Shown one piece after another: positions 19,764 to 29,803 of a stretch of DNA of 64,000 nt. The position numbers and the translations under genes are program-made. The number at the start of each line of letters is the position of its first letter. Position 1 is the stretch's first letter. Source of the stretch: Spinacia oleracea (lineage: Eukaryota; Streptophyta; Magnoliopsida; Caryophyllales; Amaranthaceae); the NCBI RefSeq assembly GCF_020520425.1, contig NC_079491.1:4451143-4515142 (forward strand). The letters are read 5' to 3'. Below the pieces are notes generated by a model. It ran no database searches and was not told the DNA's origin. It was given only the letters and a program-made list of their open reading frames with translations.

Positions 19764-22129
19764 TCATTGATCAGATTTTGCCTCTTCTTGAGCAACAATG
19801 AGCTCCCGTAGGTCATCATCACCAACATCCATTTGCAACATAATTTCACCATCATTTGAGAAGTGATACCTCTCCCCAACAGCTCTCAACAGTTGGTAAA
19901 CTTCAAACATCGAAGGCCTTTCCTTCGGATTCAAGGTTATGCAATTCCGAGCTATTTTGAAAAACTGGAAGATTTCATGATCAACACCCTTCCCAACCAA
20001 TGATTTATCAACGGCATGTTTTAAATTGTTGTTGTTAGAGAGTTCTACAACCCAATCCACCAGGTTACCCTTGAAGCTTTCCGGGGCTTTACTCACTTCA
20101 GTTGGCCTCTCACCAGTTACTAACTCGAGGAGAACCGTTCCAAAGCTGTAAACATCTCCCTTCGGGGTAGCAACCAAAGTTCGGGAGTATTCTGGTGCCA
20201 CATACCCTATATCCCCAAACTCTCCATTCACAAAGGTACTCAAATGTGTATCAATGGGATTCATGAGCCTCGCCAAGCCAAAGTCGGATATTTTTGGGTC
20301 AAGATCAGCATCGAGTAAAATGCATTTAGAGCTTATATTCCGGTGAATGATGCGAGGGTTGCAATTGTGATGAAGCCATGCGAAGGCTCTAGCTGCTCCT
20401 ATAGCAATTTTGAGCCGTGTTGTCCATTCCATAGAATGACCATTTTCTCCCTGATGCAGTTTATCATAAAGAGTACCGTTTTTCATATACTTGTAAACCA
20501 ACAGCTTCTCCTTCCCGGCAACACAGAAACCTAAGAGGGGTACTAGGTCCCGATGTTTAACACTTCCAAGTGTAGCCATTTCTGACATAAATTCTTCCAC
20601 GGAACGTTGAGTGTCTTGTAACCTCTTCACCATGTACAAGCTTCCATCTTCAAATTTCGCCTTATATATAGTCCCCATCCTTCCTTCACCAATAATATTT
20701 TGTTTGCTGAAATTATCTGTTGCCTTCATGAGGTCACTCAATCGCATTTTTGAAATTGAATCCTCAAACAAGGACACCTATACAAGATAGTTTATTTCTC
20801 AGCATGATTTTCTCAGCATGAACATGATGGAGATAAGTACACTCCAGTAGTAACATCAAACATTAAGGCTCTGTTTGGTTTGGTTTAAAACATTTTCGGT
20901 GTAAAATGATTTTCCATGGAAAACATTTTCCAGGGAAAACACAATTCCAAACTAGTTTTCCTTTGTTTGGTTCCTTAAAAGAAAATGGGAGAAGATGGTG
21001 AAGATTGAGGGGAAGAAGGGAGAGGAAGGTGGGGAGGAAAGGTGGAGAAGTGGTTTCCCTCCCTTTAAAATGGAAAAGGTTTTTCCGCATTTGAGGGAGT
21101 TGTGAAAAATTGTTTTTCATCCCTTTAGAAACCAAACAATGAAAAATGATTGAAAAGGGGCAAATCATTTTCCATGAAAACGTTTTACCCCCTACCAAAC
21201 GCAGCCTAACACCCATAAGCAAACTTGAATAAGAACCATAAATAGAATTTGAATTGACTTACCTTGATTTTCTTTGTCCCTTTGATACTCCTTGCCCATT
21301 TGTTTTTTTCAGGATCTTCTTCTTTCTTCTTTGCTGCAACTCTACGGGCATAGAAGAACATAGCTAGGCCTACTCCTACAGCACCAACACTCACCACAGA
21401 TACTGCAACAGCAATAATAACCCTAGGATTGGACTTTCCTGAGGATGACTTACACGGACTAAGAGAAGGCCCGCAGAGCCCTGAGTTGTCAGAAAAATCA
21501 ACATCGATAGTAGAATTGAAATACGGGACTGGCCCGACCAAGAGATTATTAGCAACGGTAAATCTCTTGAGCCGGGAAAGCTGGCCAAATCCTGGAGGAA
21601 TTTGTCCAGAAAACCGGTTGTGATCAAGTTGAAGAACATTGAGATAGCTGCAGTTGGCAAGATTCGCAGGTATCTCACCAGAAAACCTATTTGAAGAGAG
21701 AACAAGTGAAGTCACATACGGCATTATGGCAGAAACATTAGCAGGAATTACTCCGTGAAGCTCATTTGAGGACAGGTCCAAGTGCTGCAACGAGCTGCAG
21801 TTATAAATCCCAAGAGGGAAGCTGCCCCTTAATCCCATACCCGATAGTCGGATGTTCAACACCCTATCCTCATTCGGAGCCCAACAATCTATCCCAGTAA
21901 AAGAGCAAATGAATCCCTGTGTTGTATTGCTAAAATTCCAGGTAGAATTTAAGACATTATTGGGATCTTGTAAGGATTCTTTTATGGACCTCAAACATGC
22001 CACATCATCCTCATTTCCATAGCTCAATCCACTCATCAGCAAAAACACTAGATAAATTCCAAGATAAAAAGAGTATTCTCTTTGCCTCAACCCCATTTGA
22101 CTTATAACGCCGATTAAACAACTTGACAT
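19764..22129 (-). CDS. BIR1: BIR1-type LRR receptor pseudokinase
   Basis: Exon 1 is 22129-21263 and exon 2 20777-19764 (GT-AG, phase 0 between KKIK and VSLF), 626 residues from the first Met. Met12 (MGLRQREYS, 22096) gives a better signal peptide and 615 residues, close to the Arabidopsis protein. Order: signal peptide, LRR N-cap ([17 protein letters not shown], with CSFTGIDCW), about four to five LRRs, a transmembrane segment ([20 protein letters not shown]), basic juxtamembrane and kinase domain. The kinase resembles Arabidopsis At5g48380 throughout. The catalytic loop is HRN ([13 protein letters not shown]) instead of HRD, so phosphotransfer is probably weak or absent; the DFG and the lysine (MVKRL) remain. 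BIR proteins bind BAK1/SERK co-receptors at the plasma membrane and restrain immune signalling. A hAT-like MITE sits in the intron. Confidence 0.92.
20866..21207. mobile_element. hAT-like MITE in the BIR1 intron
   Basis: AGGCTCTGTTTGGT and ACCAAACGCAGCCT ends. Same family as 17231-17555 (shared AAAACATTTTC and CAATTCCAAACTAG words). It fills most of the 485-bp intron. Confidence 0.7.
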
Positions 22130-23454
22130 TTGAGATTTCTGTGTAATATATTTCAGAGCTTATAAGTTATAACTGAGAGAAGAAACTCTGAGCTCCATAA
22201 TACATGATAATCCTGCAAGAATCGGAATAACACACATAATTATATTCTTCATTAACAAAGTCGATTTACAATTATAAGGGAGCAACAAAAAAAAAAAAAT
22301 ATATATATATATATATATGTATAGTAAATCCTTGAACTAGCCAAATTCATCAAATAACCTAAATCATAAACCTTCAATCAAGAACATAATCAGTAAGAAA
22401 GTCTGCAATTTCCGCTACAAACCCGGCGACATGGGTGCATCTAGCACTATGTACACACTACACAGTACACCAAAGGCTAAATTTGTGCTCATTAGGTACA
22501 CCTAGGTGTATAATGGACGCTTTCGATGAAGACAAAAGGGTGGATTTCACAGAACAAACTCAATAGACTCATAAAACTTACAATAATAGAAAAACCCAGA
22601 AAAGGTAAAAGATTTAACCTAACCACACCAACCGGCAGAGGAGCAACTTCAATTATAAAAGCTTATTGGCAAAAGAAAACATCAAAAAATAACCAAAAAA
22701 ACTCACCACAATTTGGCAATAAACCTGGGATTAAACTGAAATACTCATCACAAGAAAATAGGCATTAATAGGGTGGGTCTAACAATGTGAAGATAACATT
22801 GTTTTCACATATGACGTTAGAATTTAGACTGTTGACTTGCCAAGTGCATAGACTTGACTTTGTGAGAGAAGAACAATTCCCCCATTTTGTAGGTCATCTC
22901 AGAATTATTGCTTATTTACAGTTTACTAATCAGGAAAAATTAAGCAAATTATCAAAGCTAGAAGAATAAGAATCAAAATCAGTATAGTACCCATTTGCTA
23001 ATTCAGCAACAAAATACCCAATTTTATTTTTGGAGGGGGTAAATTAATACAGGAAAATTCATAAAAATACTGCAAAAGAATTGGAAAGGAAACTTACATG
23101 AAATTACAGAAGTTAAGGAGGTGAAGAATCTGCAAGTGGAGCTTGATGTAACGGTAATGGAAATGCAAAAATGGGGAGAGAGAAAGAAGAGGATTGTTTT
23201 TTGTCTGGCACAAAAAGCCCCCAAAGGCCCAGAGAAGACGGTTGGTCTACTAGTCAAAGGCGTCAAAGGAACGATATTGCACATTTGAAGTTAACACGCA
23301 AGTTTTATTTTTCATTTATTTTTATTTTGAAGATACACCATAAAGCTAATCACGTCTTCTATGCAGCGTAATACTAAGGAGTAGTTAACATTGGACCCTT
23401 CACAAATAGTACTACACTCTTCTTTTCTAGGAGCATTGAACATAATTGAGTTAG
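22130..23454. other. Upstream region of BIR1
   Basis: No gene. An A/TA run lies at 22288-22322. Between 22832 and 23266 are four W-box cores (see separate entry). Short open frames here lack homology I can recognise. Confidence 0.4.
22832..23266 (-). promoter_or_regulatory. W-box cores upstream of BIR1
   Basis: TTGACT at 22832-22837 and 22854-22859, and on the other strand at 23252-23257 (AGTCAA) and 23262-23266 (GTCAA). W boxes bind WRKY factors and are common in immune genes. They lie 0.7-1.1 kb before the ATG; the core is short, so chance is possible. Confidence 0.3.
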
Positions 23455-23795
23455 GTTTACAAGATTGGATACAATTATCTGACCTTATCTGAACTTAACT
23501 GAACTTATCTGAACTTATCTGAACTTATCTGAACTTATCTGAATTGATTTTGTCTGAAATAAGTCAAAATAAGTCGAACAGAATAGGGCCTAAGTTCAGT
23601 TAAGTTTAGATAAGTTTAGTTAATTTCAAATAAGTTCAGATAATATAGTTCAGCAAAAATAAGTTTTTTCAGACATTTTCACACACAAATAAGTTTATTT
23701 CCGATAAAATAAGTTTTTTTCAGATAAAATAAGTTCAGATAAGTTCAGGTAATATAAATTCAGTCAAACACAAGTCCAATAGAACGGAGCCTAAA
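23455..23795. repeat. GAACTTATCT-rich element between short direct repeats
   Basis: Several consecutive copies of GAACTTATCT, then the inverse words AAGTTCAGATAA. It is flanked by an imperfect direct repeat of about 130-150 bp (23341-23475 and 23792-23945, sharing AAAGCTAATCACGTCTTCT and GGTTTACAAGATTG), which looks like a local duplication. Confidence 0.55.
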
Positions 23796-24058
23796 GCTAA
23801 TCACGTCTTCTTTACGATTGCACAATTTCATTCATATGAGGATTACTGCTAGTTAACATTGTACCCTTCACAAAATCACAAATGGTACTTTACTCTTATT
23901 TTCTACGGGATTGAAGAGGGTTGAGCTAGGTTTACAAGATTGAATACTAATATCTCAGAACCTAAACGTCGTAATGACGTAAACTACACTCTTGTTTTAG
24001 TCTCGAACACGACTCATTGATTAGATAGTATTCATCAGTACTCGTGTTTGTATTTTGT

Positions 24059-24271
24059 AGTAACTTTACAAGTAGATATTAGAGTTTTGATTAGATCGAA
24101 ACACTGGTTAATTTTAGTTCTAACTAAAATGTTTGCAGCAATGGATATATTTATTTAAGTCGTGTAACTTTACAACTTTCAAGTACATATTAGAGTTTTC
24201 ATTAGATCGACACACTGGTTAATTTTAGTTCTAACTAAAATGTTTGTAGCAATTGATATATTTATTTAAGT
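24059..24271. repeat. Two tandem copies of about 105 bp
   Basis: TATTAGAGTTTTGATTAGAT..TGGTTAATTTTAG..TTATTTAAGT occurs at about 24059-24157 and again at 24164-24271 with a few differences. No coding content. Confidence 0.7.
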
Positions 24272-24416
24272 GGTCCTTAATTTTTTGAGTCGCCTACATG
24301 AAATTAGTCAGAGGTTGTGAGCCTATAAAGATGGGAAACAGGGGGCATAGTAGTCATAAGGCCCATAACATGATACCCATCGATGATTATAATAAGAAGA
24401 AGAATAAAAATGGCAA

Positions 24417-24548
24417 TTTTTTTTAAGGTAAGATGAAGCTTCTCGGTAGGGGGAAATATGGGGAACTCTCTTGCAAGAGTGAGAATCAAACCACTGTCAC
24501 AGAGGTGGAAGGAGGACCTTCAACCACTGGGCTAACCCTTGGTTCTCA
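24417..24548 (-). mobile_element. tRNA-derived SINE
   Basis: On the minus strand it begins GGTTAGCCCAGTGGTTGAAG (box A), has GTGGTTTGATTCTCAC (box B), then CAAGAGAGTTCCCC and AAGCTTCATCTTACC, and ends in an A-run. Flanks AAAAATGGCAATT and AAAAATGAAAATT may be worn target duplications. Confidence 0.65.
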
Positions 24549-24635
24549 GAAAAATGAAAATTATATATGAATAAGAAAATGACAATTATACTATGAATAA
24601 GAAAATGACTAATATGGGTATCTGATACTCATATA

Positions 24636-24894
24636 CTCCCTCCGTCCCGGAATACACGCACCGGTTTGACTTTTTACACTATTCACATAATTTACTTTGA
24701 CTCTATTATATTTCTAGTATATGAAAACAAAAGTTAGCATATAATATATTGTTAGCTTCATCTTAACATATATTTTCAAAATATTAATATTTCATAAGTT
24801 TTTATAATATGTAGTTAAAGATATTGGTGGTCAAAGTTGTGCATTGGCAAGCGTGTCGACTCGAACCGGTGCATGTATTCCGGGACGGAGGGAG
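24636..24894. mobile_element. Stowaway-type MITE
   Basis: The ends CTCCCTCCGTCCCGGAATAC and GTATTCCGGGACGGAGGGAG are perfect inverted repeats, flanked by TA. Well preserved. It lies about 110 bp beyond the stop codon of the truncated BIR1-like gene. Confidence 0.9.
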
Positions 24895-25001
24895 TATACA
24901 GTATACAGTATAATAATCCTTACGGAGTACAATAGTTTACTCCGTATTTATTAAGATGGTAGTACATCATACTAAAAGAAAGTGATCAAACTAATACAGT
25001 A

Positions 25002-26079
25002 TTAATAAGCCTTGCAAGGCTTGAGAGGGTAACCACAAAGCCCAGGATTATTAGCATAACTTGTTGCATTAGCCTTCATCCCAGTATTAACAAAATGAGG
25101 AATAGGTCCAACCAAGAGATTATCAGCAACATTAAACTCCATAATCCTTTGAAGTTTCCCAATTATAGCCGGAATTCGACCAGAAAGCCGATTATGATCA
25201 AGCTCAAGCGCATTCAAATAAGAGAAATTCCCTAAACTCGCCGGAATCTCGCCGTTAAAACGATTGGAAGACAAAGAAAGAGTGACCAAAAACGGGACCA
25301 TTGTAGAGATATTACTAGGGATTGACCCATAAAAGTGGTTATTTGAAAGATCTAAAGACATTAAGCCATTACAATGGGAAATTCCAATTGGGAACTTACC
25401 CTTTAGTCCTAAAGATGAGAGGTTCATGTTTATGACCCGGTTTTCCATATCGTTCCAACACGTGACACCTAGACCTGGTTATTGGACAGGGTAGTCCAAT
25501 GGATATAGGGTAAGGGTCAAGTTAATAGGGCTTTTATTGGTCAGGGCTCTTATTGGACAGGGCTTTTATTGGACAGAGTCATTATAGGGTCAAACTTATA
25601 CTACAATTATTTTAAAAATTAAAATAGGAATGATACAAAAAATTACGTGTATAGCTTCGTATTCACTTGTACTTGCACATGGCTCTTTTGTTTTTCATTT
25701 TTCATTGCTCGTTTATTGACCCGCCCACTAATGACCCGCTATTGACCCGCAACCCGCCTTTGACCCGTCCATTATCGACCCGTTAAAAATGACCCTTTTA
25801 ATACCCGACCCTCTTTTGACCCGCCCCGACCCTGACCCGACCCGCCCGATAACCAGGTCTAGTGACACCGGTAAATGTGCATATAAATCCCGGTGAATTT
25901 ATGTTGGGGCTATCGACTTCCCATGATGATAAATGGTTGTGTGGATCTTCGACGGAGTTTTTGGTGGATTTCATGCAAAGTATATCATCTTCGGTTGCTG
26001 ATACCGCGTTTTTGCTAGTAATTGCACTCGTAACGAGTATTGTTGCTAGTATGATGCTAAAGAGGTATTTTAGTACCAT
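25002..26079 (-). pseudogene. BIR1-like ectodomain-only copy, split by a hAT MITE
   Basis: The 5' part (26079-25870) encodes a signal peptide and N-cap (MVLKYLFSIILATILV.., EDDILCMKSTKNSVEDP, GFICTFTGV). The 3' part (25461-25002) continues TCWNDMENRVINMNLSSLGL with about four LRRs and ends NPGLCGYPLKPCKAY stop. A 392-bp MITE interrupts a codon region between them, and one copy of the 8-bp target repeat is all that separates the halves. The frame was therefore open before insertion, for about 235 residues. There is no transmembrane or kinase part, so the pre-insertion product would have been a secreted LRR protein. It lies head to tail upstream of BIR1 and is plainly a duplicate of its first half. 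Read through the MITE, the frame stops within 25 codons. Confidence 0.8.
25470..25861. mobile_element. hAT-type MITE in an exon
   Basis: Perfect 13-bp inverted ends TAGACCTGGTTAT / ATAACCAGGTCTA and a perfect 8-bp target duplication GTGACACC (25462-25469, 25862-25869). The interior is rich in GACCCG repeats near the right end. No transposase. Confidence 0.92.
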
Positions 26080-27384
26080 GGTGTCACGGTTCGACTTTTA
26101 AATAGTCGAAACGTGTATGTGGTTAGCTTACTTGGCTTTTATGGGCCACAAGGGTGCAAGCCTTTGCGCGACCAAGGTGCAAATTAAAGAAATATTTTGT
26201 GAGAAGTGTGAATGATTATTGATGGCCATAACTCTTAGGCTCTTATACTACGATTACTTGGAAGTGTGGTAGTATAAATTTTCTGGTGACTTTAATTTGG
26301 TCAATGGTCAATGGTCAATGGTCAATGGTCAAATGGTATGAGAGTGTTGTATTTTTCTGACTATAAAATAATGGGTGTTCATGCATCCCTGTCTTCTCGT
26401 TCAGTCCCTTGACTTGGCGACTTGCGGACTTTTTTTTGTAAATTTGTCGTATTGGAATGAAGATCGAAAATTTAATAATTCAAGTACTACATATTAAGGG
26501 TTCCCACCAGTATTTAATATTTATAGTAATGAGGTAATTGTTGAGGAACGGATTAAAATGATAAATAGGGCAAATAAAAAGGGAAGGAGGAGGGAGTACT
26601 TAGTATAGTCCGTAATTAGGGCTGCAAGTGAGTCGAGTAATAACGTTATCGAGTTTAGCTTGTTAAGGAATATTGGTGTTCGAGTCTCGAGCCTTGAGCT
26701 TGAACGAGCTTTTAATCTTTTTGTTCGACCTGAGCTCATTTAATAAAATACTTATTCCGGCTCGGCCTAAGCTTACTTGTTTGTATTTCGTGCTCAAGCT
26801 CAACTCGAACGAGCTTAACGAGGTTTAGCAAAAGAGCTTTACAACCCAACCTTTTTATGATGTTTAAAAAGTTGTTTTAGTAGGTGAAAATTTATAATTT
26901 TACCATGCACATTTTTTTTTTACCATTATACTACCTCCGTTTCATAAAGTTCTTTACACTTTGAAAAATGTGTCCAAGAATCAAAACTTTGATCATAAAT
27001 TATCATTATTATATCTATCAAAAATCATCTATGATATCTTGTTAGATTCGTCTCAAAATGTATTTTATAAATATCAACTTTTTATAATTTTTTTTGTCAT
27101 ATCTAATTAGATATATTAACGGTCAAACATTGCACCGGAGTCTGTGCAAATGTAAGTGTAAAGATGTTTTTGAAACGAAGGTAGTACTAAATAATGTATA
27201 CTCTATAATTAAATTATAAAAATAATTTTAGGGAAGCATATCTTTTTATATTATTATTAAAATATTTATGAGCTATTAACGAGTTACTAACGAGTCGAAC
27301 ATGATGTTGTTCTAGTAAAACTTATTTAGTAAACGAGTCTTAAATATTTACTCGAACTGGTTCAGTTACATAATAAACGAGTTT
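26080..27384. other. Intergenic repeat-rich stretch
   Basis: Contains (GGTCAAT)n-like short repeats near 26298-26332. A long worn repeat rich in GAGCTCGAACGAGCT words (26620-27490) is interrupted by a Stowaway MITE (26931-27184). No gene. Confidence 0.5.
26931..27184. mobile_element. Stowaway-type MITE nested in an older repeat
   Basis: CTACCTCCGTTTCATAAAG left and TTTTTGAAACGAAGGTAG right, flanked by TA. A 78-bp internally deleted relative occurs at 50256-50333. Confidence 0.75.
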
Positions 27385-27488
27385 TAACCGAACTTGTTCT
27401 CGAGCTGTTCACGAATGTCTTCGCTCATTTTTCAGCTAACCGAACTTGTTCTCGAGCTGTTCACGAATGTCTTCGCTCATTTTTCAGC
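27385..27488. repeat. Exact 52-bp tandem repeat, two copies
   Basis: TAACCGAACTTGTTCTCGAG..CATTTTTCAGC occurs at 27385-27436 and 27437-27488 without differences, so the duplication is recent. Confidence 0.9.
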
Positions 27489-27550
27489 TAGATATGTAAT
27501 GAAAATACACAAAAAATATTTTTAAGAAAAACAAAAAAATTGAAATTACA

Positions 27551-27736
27551 CGGCGCCAAAATACACAAAATCCCTAATTTAAGACAACTCTGAGTCTCTG
27601 ACTCTGATCTTCTACAGAATAGAATGTGTAGTTAGTGTACCCGTAATACAGTACGAGGAACTGTCGCAAAAAACAACGGAAATTACAAAAAACCCCGTCA
27701 TATATATTCCTATTTTAATTTTATTTAATTTCCCGC
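27551..27736 (+). promoter_or_regulatory. Two E2F-like sites upstream of FRL3
   Basis: CGGCGCCAAA (27551-27560; inverse TTTGGCGCCG) and TTTCCCGC (27729-27736) both match the plant E2F consensus TTTSSCGC in form. They lie just before the CT/GA-rich leader of FRL3. Function is inferred. Confidence 0.3.
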
Positions 27737-27779
27737 TTCACTGGCAAAAAAGCAGAAATTCCTGTGTCAGAGGATTGGC

Positions 27780-29792
27780 AACTGGAGGAGAGAGAAAGAA
27801 AGAAAAAAGTTGTTGAGTGAGGAGAGAGAGGGATAAAGCTTTTCCTTTGTTCTTCGCTTCCAACTTTATCTCTCTAGGGTTTGGCACACTCTACTAGCTA
27901 AGAGATAGATATCACTATGAACTACTACCTCCTCACGTTTTCCACTCTTCTCCTTTCTCCGATTTGGTACGTTCCTCGCTTTTTCGTCTTCAATTTTGTT
28001 TTTAATTCATCTTTCGTTTTTTGCTTAGATCACGAAATCGGCGAATCTGCTGTTTTTTTTTGCTGGAAATTCATGAGAAATTGAACGATTTTGTTGCTAG
28101 TGTTGTAGTTGTCATTTTTTTTTTGCTGAATTTATGGTTTGAGCGTGTTGCTTTTTACTGTTGAAAATTTGGGGGAAATTAGCTGGAAATCGATTAAAAG
28201 CTGAAAGAATTTGATGCTAAATGTTGTAATTTCTGTCTTTTTTTGAGGAATTTCTTGTTTGAGCTTGGTGTAGCTTAATGCTTTTTGCTGTGTTGTTATA
28301 GATCTAAACAAATGTTCGTTTCCTTTTCGGTTTTAGTGCTGCAATTTCTGGTAAACTTTCTCCGTCTGATCTGATTTATTCAGAGATTTTTTGAGTTTTC
28401 GGTATTTTAGTTTGTTATACATTTAATCTTTTTAGGTTTATGGTAGATCTAATTGGTGCCTGAAGAAGTTGAAGCTGCTGATATAGTAGTAAGATTCTGT
28501 TTTCTCTTTTCATTTACTAGTTTTAAAGCCTTTGCCTGCAGCATTTTTTGGATTTTAATTTGTTGTGTTTAATTTGGATGTTCCGATTTTGCCTGTGACT
28601 TATGTTTTAAATGAATTATTTTATTCCGTTGAGATTTGGAGGATAGAATTAGTATAATTGCAGGCTATGGCCTGGATCATATGCATGCGGCAAGTAGATT
28701 GTCATATGACTCATATTGCTTAGTTAAGCTACATGTATGCGGTCATTGGAAACCATTATGACAATATCTATAGCAGTAGTGTTTGATAGAGTCCTGGTAG
28801 CTGTTCTCTTTCGCAAAGTTAAGTCGGTGTTGTCAACTTGTCATCATACTATGGAAGTTTGGTTTCATATGAAATTTTAAGTACTCAATCTCAACCCCCC
28901 TCTCCCAATGCTTATGTCTTCGTAATTGCTTATGTTTTCGTAATTAGAGTTTAATAACGTGGTGCTCAATGGATATGTCCCCTCTGCTCATATAGTCATA
29001 TGGCATCTGTTTATTCTTATAAATATTGTAACATGTATTCTAAAGTAATATTTTGTTTCTTAGAAGTTGTCATTATGTGTCTATATCAAATTTACTTAGG
29101 GTTCTGCATGAATGGGGTGTTTGTGCTGTATTAGATCATTTAGCAATATACTTAGCTTATGAGTTAAAGTTCAAAAGAGGCCTGCGGTATTTTTGTCTTT
29201 GATGAAGTTTTCGGAGGTTGCTTGTATTTCTTGAATTTGGACAATCTCACCATCATCTCACCTATTTTGTGAGCTTATGGTGCTAGCCGCCTGGTGTTGA
29301 TCAGGTATCTTGGCTAGTTATTTTGTCTGCTATGTCCATCACACTCGTGTTTGTTATGTGGCTTGTGCCAGCTACCACAAAACTTTTACGAATTTGGATT
29401 CAGCACATATTGAATTCATTAGTTGATTCAGCAAAAGTATAATATAGAAAGTTTTGATATCCTTCCACAGTTTTAAGCCTAGAGACCTATCATAAACTGT
29501 GACATTTCTGATTGAAGATTGGTCAATTATACTCCTTTCTTTCAGTTTCTATAGTTTACGATTTCATGTAGTATTGTTGCTGAAAGAAGACAGAGTTGAA
29601 ATACATTTTGTCTCAATCTTAGTCCATGAAACTGTGTATTTGTAGCTAAGATATTTGTATGATGTTATTGGTTGCATATCATAACAACAATGCTTACCCA
29701 AATTGTGTGCTAAACCAATATATCTAATCTCCCCCCCCCCCCCCCCCCCCCTCCCTTTGATTTTATTTTATTGATTGTTGTTCTTTTCCCAG
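27780..29792 (+). other. FRL3 leader exon and leader intron
   Basis: A GA/CT-rich stretch from about 27780 looks like the start of transcription. A donor GTACGT at 27967 and an acceptor TTCTTTTCCCAG ending at 29792 frame a 1.8-kb leader intron. The leader exon holds an upstream ATG at 27917. Exact transcript ends cannot be seen. Confidence 0.45.
29731..29751. repeat. C21 homopolymer in the FRL3 leader intron
   Basis: An unbroken run of 21 C lies 41 bp before the acceptor, embedded in the polypyrimidine region. Its length may vary between individuals and may be affected by sequencing error. Confidence 0.8.
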
Positions 29793-29803
29793 TTGTTTTT
29801 TAA

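Noticed and set aside
23341-23945. Small LTR-type element formed by the direct repeats around the GAACTTATCT block
   Set aside because: The repeats are short and imperfect with no TG..CA ends; a local duplication is simpler.
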